Source of the DNA: Buttiauxella sp. B2
GTDB lineage: Bacteria > Pseudomonadota > Gammaproteobacteria > Enterobacterales > Enterobacteriaceae
Direction of reading: 5' to 3'
Length of the DNA: 64,000 bases
Assembly (NCBI RefSeq): GCF_006376615.1
Contig: NZ_VEXQ01000013.1
Span: 1 to 64,000, forward strand
A program made the translations under genes and the position numbers. This document shows, in pieces, positions 54,786 through 62,849 of this stretch; the stretch's first letter is position 1, and every line of letters starts with the position of its first letter. The notes under the pieces were generated by a model that did no database searches, was not told where the DNA came from, and saw only the letters and a program-made list of their open reading frames with translations.

Positions 54786-54799
54786 TGGTCATACCAATT
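54783..54799. promoter_or_regulatory. PdhR operator of pdhR-aceEF-lpdA
   Basis: AATTGGTCATACCAATT is a perfect 7-bp inverted repeat around CAT and matches the E. coli PdhR box pattern AATTGGT-N3-ACCAATT. It lies 33 bases before the pdhR start. Pyruvate releases PdhR from such sites. Confidence 0.9.
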
Positions 54800-54831
54800 G
54801 ACTACAGGCTAATGGCAGAGACAGGGAATAA

Positions 54832-55596
54832 ATGGCCTACAGCAAAATCCGCCAACCAAAACTATCCGATGTGATTGAGCAGCAGTTGGAGTTTCTCATC
54901 CTCGAGGGAACCTTGCGTCCCGGCGAAAAACTCCCACCAGAGCGCGAATTGGCTAAACAATTCGACGTTTCTCGTCCTTCATTACGCGAGGCCATTCAGC
55001 GTCTCGAAGCGAAAGGGCTCCTGCTTCGTCGTCAAGGCGGCGGTACTTTTGTCCAAAACAGCCTTTGGCAAAGTTTAAGCGACCCGCTGGTCGAACTGCT
55101 GTCTGACCATCCTGAATCCCAGTTTGATCTGCTTGAAACCCGCCACGCACTTGAAGGTATCGCTGCGTATTACGCTGCATTGCGTGGTACGGACGAAGAT
55201 CTCAAACGTATAGGCGACTGCCATTTTGCAATTCAACAAGCGCAAGAGTCCGGCGACCTGGATGCGGAATCTGATGCTGTTATGCAGTATCAAATTGCCG
55301 TAACTGAAGCCGCCCATAATGTTGTGCTACTACACTTGTTGCGCTGTATGTCCCCAATGCTTGAACAAAACGTTCGCCAGAATTTTGAATTGCTCTACGC
55401 GCGCCGCGAAATGTTGGCGCAAGTGAGCAGCCATCGCGCCAGCATTTTTGCGGCGATTATGGCTCGCCAACCGGAGCAGGCGCGCGAAGCGTCGCACCGT
55501 CACCTGGCATTTATCGAAGAAATATTGCTGGACCGCAGCCGCGAACAGAGTCGTCGAGAACGTTCTCTGCGGCGCTTACAGCAACGTAAGGAATAA
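54832..55596 (+). CDS. pdhR: Pyruvate-responsive repressor PdhR
   Basis: GntR-family repressor of the pyruvate dehydrogenase genes and of its own gene; pyruvate is the inducer. It has 254 residues, as in E. coli. The winged helix-turn-helix spans about 8-75, including [20 protein letters not shown] and [15 protein letters not shown]. The FCD effector domain occupies the rest, with metal/ligand histidines near EAAHN and SSHRASIF. The tail is rich in Arg. It is first in pdhR-aceE-aceF-lpdA; the gap to aceE is 148 bases. Confidence 0.97.
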   Translation: MAYSKIRQPKLSDVIEQQLEFLILEGTLRPGEKLPPERELAKQFDVSRPSLREAIQRLEAKGLLLRRQGGGTFVQNSLWQSLSDPLVELLSDHPESQFDLLETRHALEGIAAYYAALRGTDEDLKRIGDCHFAIQQAQESGDLDAESDAVMQYQIAVTEAAHNVVLLHLLRCMSPMLEQNVRQNFELLYARREMLAQVSSHRASIFAAIMARQPEQAREASHRHLAFIEEILLDRSREQSRRERSLRRLQQRKE

Positions 55597-55744
55597 GAGT
55601 CTGAAATTCAGACCTCTATAAGCGCCATTTTTTAGAGCGCGGCAACTAAACGCAGAACCTGTCTTATTGTGTTTTTTCAAGGAAAGCGCAATGGGACAGG
55701 TTCCAGATAATCAACGTATTAGACACAGATAAGGAATACCACCC

Positions 55745-58408
55745 ATGTCAGAACGTTTCCCAAATGACGTGGATCCGATCGAAACTCGCGACTGGCAACA
55801 GGCGATCGAATCGGTCATCCGTGAAGAAGGTGTTGAGCGCGCACAGTACCTGATTGATCAGTTATTGAGCGAAGCCCGTAAAGGTGGAGTAAAAATCGCA
55901 GCAGGTTCTGCAGCCCGCCAGTACGTAAACTCCATCGCCGTTGAAGATGAACCGGAATACCCGGGGAATCTGGAGCTGGAACGCCGTATTCGTTCTGCTA
56001 TCCGTTGGAACGCCATCATGACTGTCCTTCGTGCGTCTAAAAAAGACCTCGATCTGGGCGGCCATATGTCCTCTTTCCAATCTTCTGCAACCGTGTATGA
56101 CGTGTGTTTCAACCACTTCTTCCGCGCTCGCAATGAGAAAGATGGCGGCGATCTGGTTTACTTCCAGGGCCACATCTCCCCAGGCGTATACGCACGTGCT
56201 TTCCTTGAAGGCCGCCTGACTGAAGACCAGATGAACAATTTCCGTCAGGAAGTTCACGGTAATGGTCTGTCCTCTTATCCGCACCCGAAACTGATGCCTG
56301 AATTTTGGCAGTTCCCGACTGTATCTATGGGTCTGGGTCCAATCGGTGCTATCTATCAGGCTAAGTTCCAGAAATACCTGGAACACCGTGGTCTGAAAGA
56401 CACCTCCGCACAGCGCGTTTATGCGTTCCTGGGCGACGGTGAAATGGATGAGCCAGAATCCAAAGGTGCGATTACAATCGCTACTCGTGAGAAGCTGGAC
56501 AACCTGTGCTTCATCATCAACTGTAACTTGCAGCGTCTTGATGGCCCGGTAACCGGTAACGGCAAAATCATTAACGAACTGGAAGGTATCTTCGCGGGTG
56601 CTGGCTGGAACGTTATCAAAGTGATTTGGGGCTCTCGTTGGGATGCTCTGCTGCGTAAAGATACCAGCGGTAAATTGCTGCAGTTGATGGGCGAAACCGT
56701 TGATGGTGACTACCAGACCTTCAAATCTAAAAACGGCGCTTACGTACGTGAGCACTTCTTCGGTAAATATCCAGAAACAGCTGCGCTGGTTAAAGATATG
56801 TCCGACGACGAGATTTGGGCTCTGAACCGTGGTGGCCATGATCCGAAGAAAATCTACGCTGCACTGAAAAACGCACAAGAAACCAAAGGCCGTGCAACTG
56901 TAATCCTGGCTCATACCGTTAAAGGTTATGGCATGGGTGAAACTGCCGAAGGTAAAAACATCGCGCACCAGGTTAAGAAAATGAACATGGACGGCGTGCG
57001 TTATGTACGTGACCGTTTCAATGTGCCTGTGACCGATGCTGAAATCGAAAAACTGCCATACATTAAGTTCGAAGAAGGCAGCGAAGAATACAAATATCTG
57101 CATGGCCAGCGTGAGAAACTGAACGGCTACCTGCCGACTCGTCTGCCAAAATTCACCGAGAAACTGGAACTGCCAACGCTGGCTGACTTCAGCTCCTTGT
57201 TAGAAGAGCAGAACAAAGAAATCTCTACCACTATCGCTTTCGTTCGTGCCCTGAATGTGATGCTGAAGAACCCGTCTATCAAAGACCGTTTGGTTCCAAT
57301 CATTGCCGATGAAGCGCGTACTTTCGGTATGGAAGGTCTGTTCCGTCAGATTGGTATTTACAGCCCGAACGGCCAGCAGTACACCCCGCAGGACCGTGAG
57401 CAGGTTGCTTATTATAAAGAAGACGAGAAAGGTCAGATCCTGCAAGAAGGTATCAACGAACTGGGCGCAGGTTCATCCTGGTTGGCCGCAGCGACTTCTT
57501 ACAGCACCAACGATCTGCCAATGATCCCGTTCTACATCTACTACTCCATGTTCGGTTTCCAACGTATTGGCGATCTGTGCTGGGCTGCAGGTGACCAACA
57601 GGCTCGTGGCTTCCTGGTCGGTGGTACTTCCGGTCGTACAACGCTTAACGGCGAAGGTCTGCAGCATGAAGATGGCCACAGCCATATTCAGTCTCTGACT
57701 ATCCCGAACTGTATCTCTTACGACCCGTCTTACGCTTACGAAGTGGCTGTCATCATGCATGATGGTCTGGTGCGTATGTACGGTGAAGCGCAAGAGAACA
57801 TTTACTACTACATCACTACGCTGAACGAAAACTACCACATGCCAGCCATGCCGGAAGGCGCGGAAGAAGGTATCCGTAAAGGTATCTACAAACTGGAAAC
57901 TATTGAAGGTAGCAAAGGTAAAGTTCAGCTGATGGGCTCTGGTTCTATCCTGCGTCACGTACGTGAAGCGGCACAAATCCTGGCTCGCGACTACGGCGTT
58001 GGTTCTGATGTATTCAGCGTAACTTCCTTCACTGAGCTGGCTCGTGATGGCCAGGACTGTGAGCGCTGGAACATGCTGCACCCAACAGCAGAACCACGTG
58101 TACCGTACGTTGCTCAGATTCTGAGTGATGCACCTGCTGTGGCATCTACTGACTATATGAAACTGTTCGCTGAGCAGATCCGTAACTTCATCCCAGCAAG
58201 CGATTACCGCGTACTGGGTACTGATGGCTTCGGTCGTTCAGACAGCCGCGAAAATCTGCGTCACCACTTCGAAGTGGACGCATCTTATGTGGTTGTTGCG
58301 GCACTTGGCGAACTGGCTAAACGTGGCGAAATCGATAAGAAAGTGGTGGCTGACGCTATCACCAAATTCAACATCGATGCAGATAAAGTCAACCCGCGTC
58401 TGGCATAA
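55745..58408 (+). CDS. aceE: Pyruvate dehydrogenase E1 component
   Basis: ThDP-dependent decarboxylation of pyruvate and reductive acetylation of the E2 lipoyl groups. The 887-residue protein equals E. coli AceE. The ThDP/Mg motif is in FLGDGEMDEPESKGA and FIINCNLQRLDGPV (residues about 228-270), and HEDGHSHI in the second half is part of the flexible active-site loop region. The start MSERFPNDVDPIETRDWQ is family-typical. Homodimeric E1 of this type fits a proteobacterial complex. aceF begins 15 bases later. Confidence 0.98.
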   Translation: MSERFPNDVDPIETRDWQQAIESVIREEGVERAQYLIDQLLSEARKGGVKIAAGSAARQYVNSIAVEDEPEYPGNLELERRIRSAIRWNAIMTVLRASKKDLDLGGHMSSFQSSATVYDVCFNHFFRARNEKDGGDLVYFQGHISPGVYARAFLEGRLTEDQMNNFRQEVHGNGLSSYPHPKLMPEFWQFPTVSMGLGPIGAIYQAKFQKYLEHRGLKDTSAQRVYAFLGDGEMDEPESKGAITIATREKLDNLCFIINCNLQRLDGPVTGNGKIINELEGIFAGAGWNVIKVIWGSRWDALLRKDTSGKLLQLMGETVDGDYQTFKSKNGAYVREHFFGKYPETAALVKDMSDDEIWALNRGGHDPKKIYAALKNAQETKGRATVILAHTVKGYGMGETAEGKNIAHQVKKMNMDGVRYVRDRFNVPVTDAEIEKLPYIKFEEGSEEYKYLHGQREKLNGYLPTRLPKFTEKLELPTLADFSSLLEEQNKEISTTIAFVRALNVMLKNPSIKDRLVPIIADEARTFGMEGLFRQIGIYSPNGQQYTPQDREQVAYYKEDEKGQILQEGINELGAGSSWLAAATSYSTNDLPMIPFYIYYSMFGFQRIGDLCWAAGDQQARGFLVGGTSGRTTLNGEGLQHEDGHSHIQSLTIPNCISYDPSYAYEVAVIMHDGLVRMYGEAQENIYYYITTLNENYHMPAMPEGAEEGIRKGIYKLETIEGSKGKVQLMGSGSILRHVREAAQILARDYGVGSDVFSVTSFTELARDGQDCERWNMLHPTAEPRVPYVAQILSDAPAVASTDYMKLFAEQIRNFIPASDYRVLGTDGFGRSDSRENLRHHFEVDASYVVVAALGELAKRGEIDKKVVADAITKFNIDADKVNPRLA

Positions 58409-58423
58409 GAGGTAAAGAATAAA

Positions 58424-60301
58424 ATGGCTATCGAAATCAACGTACCGGACATTGGTGCAGACGAAGTTGAAGTCACCGAGATCATGGTGAAAGTGGGCGA
58501 CAAAGTTGAAGCTGAACAGTCGATCATTTCCGTGGAAGGTGATAAGGCTTCAATGGAAGTTCCTTCTCCGCAAGCAGGCGTGGTCAAAGAGATCAAAGTT
58601 GCGGTGGGTGACAAAGTTGAAACCGGCAAACTGATCATGATTTTCGAATCCGCCGAAGGTGCAGCGCAAGCTGCACCTGCAACGGTCGAAGAGAAGAAAG
58701 AAGCAGCGCCAGCGGCCGCTCCAGCAGCAGCGAGCGCAAAAGAAGTGAACGTGCCAGACATCGGCGGTGACGAAGTAGAAGTTACCGAGGTAATGGTTAA
58801 AGTTGGCGACGTCGTCGAAGCAGAGCAAAGTCTTATCACCGTTGAAGGTGACAAAGCTTCTATGGAAGTTCCAGCACCGTTTGCAGGCGTTGTAAAAGAA
58901 ATCAAAATCAGCACCGGTGACAAAGTGTCTACAGGTTCTCTGATTATGGTCTTTGAAGTAGCAGGTGCTGCACCGGCTGCAACAGAAACCAAAGCTGAAG
59001 CCGCTCCGGCAGCAGCACCAGCGGCATCTGCTGCGAAAGAAGTTAACGTGCCAGACATCGGCGGTGACGAAGTTGAAGTGACTGAAGTGATGGTTAAAGT
59101 GGGCGATAAAGTTGCCGCTGAACAATCACTGATCACCGTAGAAGGCGATAAAGCTTCTATGGAAGTCCCGGCTCCGTTCGCAGGTGTTGTTAAAGAAATC
59201 AAAATCAATACTGGTGACAAAGTGTCTACCGGTTCCTTGATTATGGTCTTCGAAGTTGAAGGCGCAGCACCGGCTCCAGCAGCTAAGCAAGAAGCTCCAG
59301 CTTCTGCACCAGCAGCTCAGAAACCAGCAGCAGCCCCAGCTGCGGCTTCCGGCAAAACTGAATTCGCTGAAAACGACGCTTACGTCCATGCAACTCCACT
59401 GATTCGCCGCCTGGCGCGTGAATTCGGTGTGAATCTGGCGAAAGTGAAAGGGACTGGCCGTAAAGGTCGTATCCTGCGCGAAGACGTTCAGACTTACGTG
59501 AAAGACGCAGTTAAACGTGCTGAAGCGGCACCAGCGGCTGCAACTGGCGGCGGTCTGCCAGGCATGCTGCCATGGCCGAAAATTGATTTCAGCAAGTTCG
59601 GCGAAATCGAAGAAGTTGAACTGGGCCGTATCCAGAAAATCTCGGGTAGCAACCTGAGCCGTAACTGGGTGATGATCCCGCACGTTACGCACTTCGACAA
59701 AACTGATATCACCGATCTCGAAGCGTTCCGTAAGCAGCAGAACGACGAAGCTGCTAAACGCAAGCTGGATGTGAAGTTCACCCCTGTGGTCTTCATCATG
59801 AAAGCCGTTGCGGCTGCTCTGGAGCAAATGCCACGTTTTAACAGCTCTCTGTCCGAAGATGGTCAGAAGCTGACGCTGAAAAAATACATCAACGTCGGTG
59901 TTGCGGTTGATACGCCAAACGGTTTAGTGGTTCCGGTATTCAAAGATGTGAACAAGAAGAGCATCTCTGAACTGTCTCGCGAACTGATGGCTATCTCCAA
60001 GAAAGCTCGTGATGGCAAGCTGACTGCTGGCGAAATGCAGGGCGGTTGCTTCACTATCTCAAGCCTTGGCGGTATCGGGACGACTCACTTTGCGCCAATC
60101 GTTAACGCGCCAGAAGTGGCTATCCTGGGTGTCTCTAAATCTGCTATAGAGCCAGTCTGGAACGGTAAAGAGTTCACTCCGCGTCTGATGATGCCGATGT
60201 CTCTGTCCTTCGACCACCGTGTGATTGACGGTGCTGATGGTGCGCGCTTCATCACCATCATCAACAACATGCTGGCCGATATTCGCCGCCTGGTGATGTA
60301 A
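58424..60301 (+). CDS. aceF: Dihydrolipoyllysine acetyltransferase (E2) of pyruvate dehydrogenase
   Basis: Core of the complex; transfers acetyl groups to CoA. The 625-residue protein (E. coli 630) contains three lipoyl domains with lipoyl-lysines Lys41, Lys144 and Lys243, each in GDKASMEVP, joined by Ala/Pro-rich linkers. A peripheral subunit-binding domain (about 325-360, [20 protein letters not shown]) binds E1/E3, and the catalytic domain ends [12 protein letters not shown] with active His598. Lipoyl domains 2 and 3 are nearly identical, giving direct repeats at the DNA level. Followed by a strong terminator; lpdA then has its own promoter region. Confidence 0.97.
   Translation: MAIEINVPDIGADEVEVTEIMVKVGDKVEAEQSIISVEGDKASMEVPSPQAGVVKEIKVAVGDKVETGKLIMIFESAEGAAQAAPATVEEKKEAAPAAAPAAASAKEVNVPDIGGDEVEVTEVMVKVGDVVEAEQSLITVEGDKASMEVPAPFAGVVKEIKISTGDKVSTGSLIMVFEVAGAAPAATETKAEAAPAAAPAASAAKEVNVPDIGGDEVEVTEVMVKVGDKVAAEQSLITVEGDKASMEVPAPFAGVVKEIKINTGDKVSTGSLIMVFEVEGAAPAPAAKQEAPASAPAAQKPAAAPAAASGKTEFAENDAYVHATPLIRRLAREFGVNLAKVKGTGRKGRILREDVQTYVKDAVKRAEAAPAAATGGGLPGMLPWPKIDFSKFGEIEEVELGRIQKISGSNLSRNWVMIPHVTHFDKTDITDLEAFRKQQNDEAAKRKLDVKFTPVVFIMKAVAAALEQMPRFNSSLSEDGQKLTLKKYINVGVAVDTPNGLVVPVFKDVNKKSISELSRELMAISKKARDGKLTAGEMQGGCFTISSLGGIGTTHFAPIVNAPEVAILGVSKSAIEPVWNGKEFTPRLMMPMSLSFDHRVIDGADGARFITIINNMLADIRRLVM
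58740..59257 (+). repeat. Tandem direct repeats encoding AceF lipoyl domains 2 and 3
   Basis: The stretches from about 58740-58960 and 59040-59257 encode almost the same residues, from [20 protein letters not shown] to [11 protein letters not shown], with only a few changes (DVV/DKV, VEA/VAA, IST/INT). A third, more divergent copy starts the gene at 58424. The repeats are about 300 bases apart, including the linker. Confidence 0.85.
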
Positions 60302-60304
60302 GCC

Positions 60305-60333
60305 AAAAAGCCGGCCTTTCGGTCGGCTTTTTT
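60305..60333 (+). terminator. Intrinsic terminator after aceF
   Basis: AAAAAGCCGGCC pairs with GGTCGGCTTTTTT (one G-U pair) around a TTTC loop, ending in six T, 3 bases after the aceF stop. Readthrough into lpdA is possible as in E. coli. Confidence 0.92.
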
Positions 60334-60395
60334 CTGGTAATCTCATGATGCTGTTTGAGATTATCAGGTGCAAAATACAAATCGTTTGCCGTTTG

Positions 60396-60425
60396 TTGTT
60401 TCAAATTTGTTAACAATTTTGTAAA
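60396..60425 (+). promoter_or_regulatory. Candidate lpdA promoter region
   Basis: TTGTTT (60396-60401) and TTGTAA or TGTAAA (60419-60425) at 17-18 bases. The core TTGTTAACAATTTTGTAAA and following GGCGGATAGAACG resemble the E. coli lpd promoter. The GTTAACAA element also resembles an ArcA half-site; ArcA represses lpd in E. coli under anaerobiosis. Confidence 0.5.
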
Positions 60426-60514
60426 CTGCGGGCGGATAGAACGTCCCGGTGGATGATGGGCGTTAAGACATAAAAATGACGTCAGACCCGCCGGAAATAA
60501 ATTAAGAGGTCATG

Positions 60515-61939
60515 ATGAGTACTGAAATCAAAACTCAGGTCGTGGTACTTGGGGCAGGTCCTGCAGGTTATTCTGCTGCCTTCCGTTGCGCTGATTTAGG
60601 TCTGGAAACTATTATTGTTGAACGTTACAGCACCCTTGGTGGTGTTTGTCTGAACGTTGGCTGTATCCCTTCTAAAGCCCTGTTGCACGTTGCTAAAGTT
60701 ATCGAAGAAGCGAAAGCTTTGGCTGAGCACGGCATCGTTTTCGGCGAGCCGAAAACTGACATCGACAAAATCCGTACCTGGAAAGAAAAGGTTATCAACC
60801 AGTTGACTGGTGGCCTGTCCGGTATGGCAAAAGGTCGTAAAGTTAAAGTGGTGAATGGCCTGGGTAAATTTACCGGTGCTAACACCCTGGTTGTTGAAGG
60901 TGAAAATGGTCCAACTACCATCACCTTTGATAACGCAATTATCGCTGCGGGTTCCCGTCCGATTGAATTGCCGTTTATCCCACATGAAGATCCGCGCGTT
61001 TGGGATTCTACCGACGCACTGGAACTGAAAACCGTACCAAAACGCCTGCTGGTTATGGGTGGCGGTATCATCGGTCTGGAAATGGGTACCGTTTACCATG
61101 CGCTGGGTTCAGAGATTGACGTGGTTGAAATGTTTGACCAGGTTATCCCGGCTGCCGACAAAGACGTGGTGAAAGTCTTCACCAAGCGTATCAGCAAGCA
61201 ATTCAACCTGATGCTGGAAACCAAAGTGACTGCCGTTGAAGCCAAAGAAGATGGCATCTACGTCACAATGGAAGGCAAAAAAGCCCCTGCAGAACCACAG
61301 CGTTATGATGCTGTGCTGGTTGCTATTGGTCGTGTACCTAACGGTAAACTGCTGGATGCAGGTGCTGCTGGCGTTGAAGTTGACGATCGCGGCTTTATCC
61401 GTACCGACAAGCAAATGCGTACTAACGTGCCGCACATCTATGCTATCGGCGATATCGTTGGCCAACCAATGCTGGCACACAAAGGTGTCCACGAAGGCCA
61501 CGTTGCTGCAGAAGTTATCGCGGGTATGAAGCACTACTTCGACCCGAAAGTGATTCCTTCTATCGCGTACACTGAGCCAGAAGTTGCATGGGTAGGGCTT
61601 ACCGAGAAAGAAGCGAAAGAAAAAGGCATCAGCTACGAAACCGCCACCTTCCCGTGGGCTGCTTCTGGCCGTGCTATCGCTTCCGATTGTGCAGAAGGTA
61701 TGACCAAACTGATTTTCGACAAAGAAACTCACCGTGTTATCGGTGGTGCGATTGTCGGTACTAACGGCGGCGAGCTGTTGGGCGAAATCGGTCTGGCTAT
61801 CGAAATGGGTTGTGACGCAGAAGACATCGCTCTCACCATCCACGCGCACCCGACTCTGCATGAGTCTGTAGGTCTGGCTGCTGAGATCTTTGAAGGTAGC
61901 ATCACCGACATGCCAAACCCGAAAGCGAAGAAGAAGTAA
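60515..61939 (+). CDS. lpdA: Dihydrolipoyl dehydrogenase (E3)
   Basis: FAD enzyme that reoxidises dihydrolipoyl groups of the pyruvate and 2-oxoglutarate dehydrogenase complexes and the glycine cleavage system. From ATG 60515 it has 474 residues, as in E. coli; the neighbouring ATG at 60512 sits too close to GAGGT. It has the FAD loop VVVLGAGPAGYSAA, the redox disulfide Cys45-Cys50 in GGVCLNVGCIPSK, the NAD loop MGGGIIGLEMG, and the C-terminal HAHPTLHE active-site pair. A 210-base gap with its own promoter separates it from aceF. Confidence 0.97.
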   Translation: MSTEIKTQVVVLGAGPAGYSAAFRCADLGLETIIVERYSTLGGVCLNVGCIPSKALLHVAKVIEEAKALAEHGIVFGEPKTDIDKIRTWKEKVINQLTGGLSGMAKGRKVKVVNGLGKFTGANTLVVEGENGPTTITFDNAIIAAGSRPIELPFIPHEDPRVWDSTDALELKTVPKRLLVMGGGIIGLEMGTVYHALGSEIDVVEMFDQVIPAADKDVVKVFTKRISKQFNLMLETKVTAVEAKEDGIYVTMEGKKAPAEPQRYDAVLVAIGRVPNGKLLDAGAAGVEVDDRGFIRTDKQMRTNVPHIYAIGDIVGQPMLAHKGVHEGHVAAEVIAGMKHYFDPKVIPSIAYTEPEVAWVGLTEKEAKEKGISYETATFPWAASGRAIASDCAEGMTKLIFDKETHRVIGGAIVGTNGGELLGEIGLAIEMGCDAEDIALTIHAHPTLHESVGLAAEIFEGSITDMPNPKAKKK

Positions 61940-61955
61940 TCGTTTGATGGTTAAG

Positions 61956-61983
61956 AAAAAAGCGGCTTAGGCCGCTTTTTTTT
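61956..61983. terminator. Bidirectional terminator after lpdA
   Basis: Six A, GCGGC (61962-61966), TTAG, GCCGC (61971-61975), eight T. The A-run and T-run on each side let it serve both lpdA and the reverse-strand DUF2950 gene. Confidence 0.92.
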
Positions 61984-61989
61984 ATTTCA

Positions 61990-62838
61990 CTATTGCTGCA
62001 CGTCCTGCCAGCTCTTATCCGGGTTGAACTGTTTTATTGCCTGTACTTTTTCAGCAGTCTGCTCACCCAAATCCTTCTGATAAATCATCCCTTGGTCATT
62101 CACCATAAAGGTAGTGATTCCAGTTTCTCCATACTCAACAGGCCAGGCAATTAACGCAAAGCCATTTGCCATTTTCCCGTCGCTGATATAGCTCTTCTCG
62201 CCACCCGGTGCGGCTGCGCCCTGGGATGTAAGGATACGGAAGTGATAGCCGTGATAACCCATACCCGGTTGTACCGGGCTGAAACTTGGGCCAAGTGGGC
62301 TAGGGGCTTCACCTGGAGAAACGGGCCAGTACAAACCATCTTTCTTACCTTCGCTGCTGGCAAATTTTTGGGCGTACTGCTTATCTAACTGATAGTAATC
62401 CTGTTGCGCGTCAACATAAGCATGGATTGCCTGAATCGCGGAAAGCTCATTCAGGCCAATGGTGCGCGTAAGAATTTCATCAGCAGCACGCTGCATATCG
62501 AAATGCCAGCCTGCATCAGATTTCACCATCGGAATGGGCAACTGCCAATTTTCCTGCCCGACGTTCAAATGCGCAGTATCTCCCTTTTGCTCGATGTTAT
62601 GACTGACTTTCCAGTCACGAATAAAGCGGGCCACGGCTTCTGGGTCGGCTTTTTCATCCGGGAGATACTGTCGCCAGTCATCACCAAGCACCTCGGTAAG
62701 CTCCGCTTCATTCTGGTTAATTACTGCCTTGGCAAATGAAGCCGCCGCTTGCTCAGGTGTGGAGAATTGCTGCTGTGCCTGAACAAAGGCAGGTAGCATC
62801 AGCATTACTAGTGCACTTAACTTCATATAATTTTTCAT
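61990..62838 (-). CDS. DUF2950 family protein, predicted secreted
   Basis: Function unknown. The 282-residue product has a clear signal peptide (MKNYMKLSALVMLMLPAFVQA, cut after about residue 21). The mature part shows the DUF2950 pattern: FSTPEQAAASFAKAV near the N-terminus, LSAIQAIHAYVDAQQDYY in the middle, then GYHGYHFRILTSQG, APGGEKSYISDGKMANGFAL and YGETGITTFMVNDQGM. A strong GGGAGG ribosome binding site lies in the 11-base gap after the DUF3300 gene, so the two are cotranscribed. Not present between lpdA and yacH in E. coli K-12. The pair is seen together in other proteobacteria; a role in the envelope is likely but unproven. Confidence 0.85.
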   Translation of the reverse strand: MKNYMKLSALVMLMLPAFVQAQQQFSTPEQAAASFAKAVINQNEAELTEVLGDDWRQYLPDEKADPEAVARFIRDWKVSHNIEQKGDTAHLNVGQENWQLPIPMVKSDAGWHFDMQRAADEILTRTIGLNELSAIQAIHAYVDAQQDYYQLDKQYAQKFASSEGKKDGLYWPVSPGEAPSPLGPSFSPVQPGMGYHGYHFRILTSQGAAAPGGEKSYISDGKMANGFALIAWPVEYGETGITTFMVNDQGMIYQKDLGEQTAEKVQAIKQFNPDKSWQDVQQ

Positions 62839-62849
62839 GATGCCTCCCT

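Noticed and set aside
55862-57103. 413-codon open frame on the reverse strand of aceE
   Set aside because: It is an antisense shadow of the strongly coding aceE frame, has low-complexity Phe/Val-rich composition and no family resemblance or ribosome binding site.
58285-59220. 311-codon reverse frame rich in Ala, Thr and Ser
   Set aside because: Antisense shadow of the Ala/Pro-rich linkers and lipoyl repeats of aceF; its repeats simply mirror the forward repeats.
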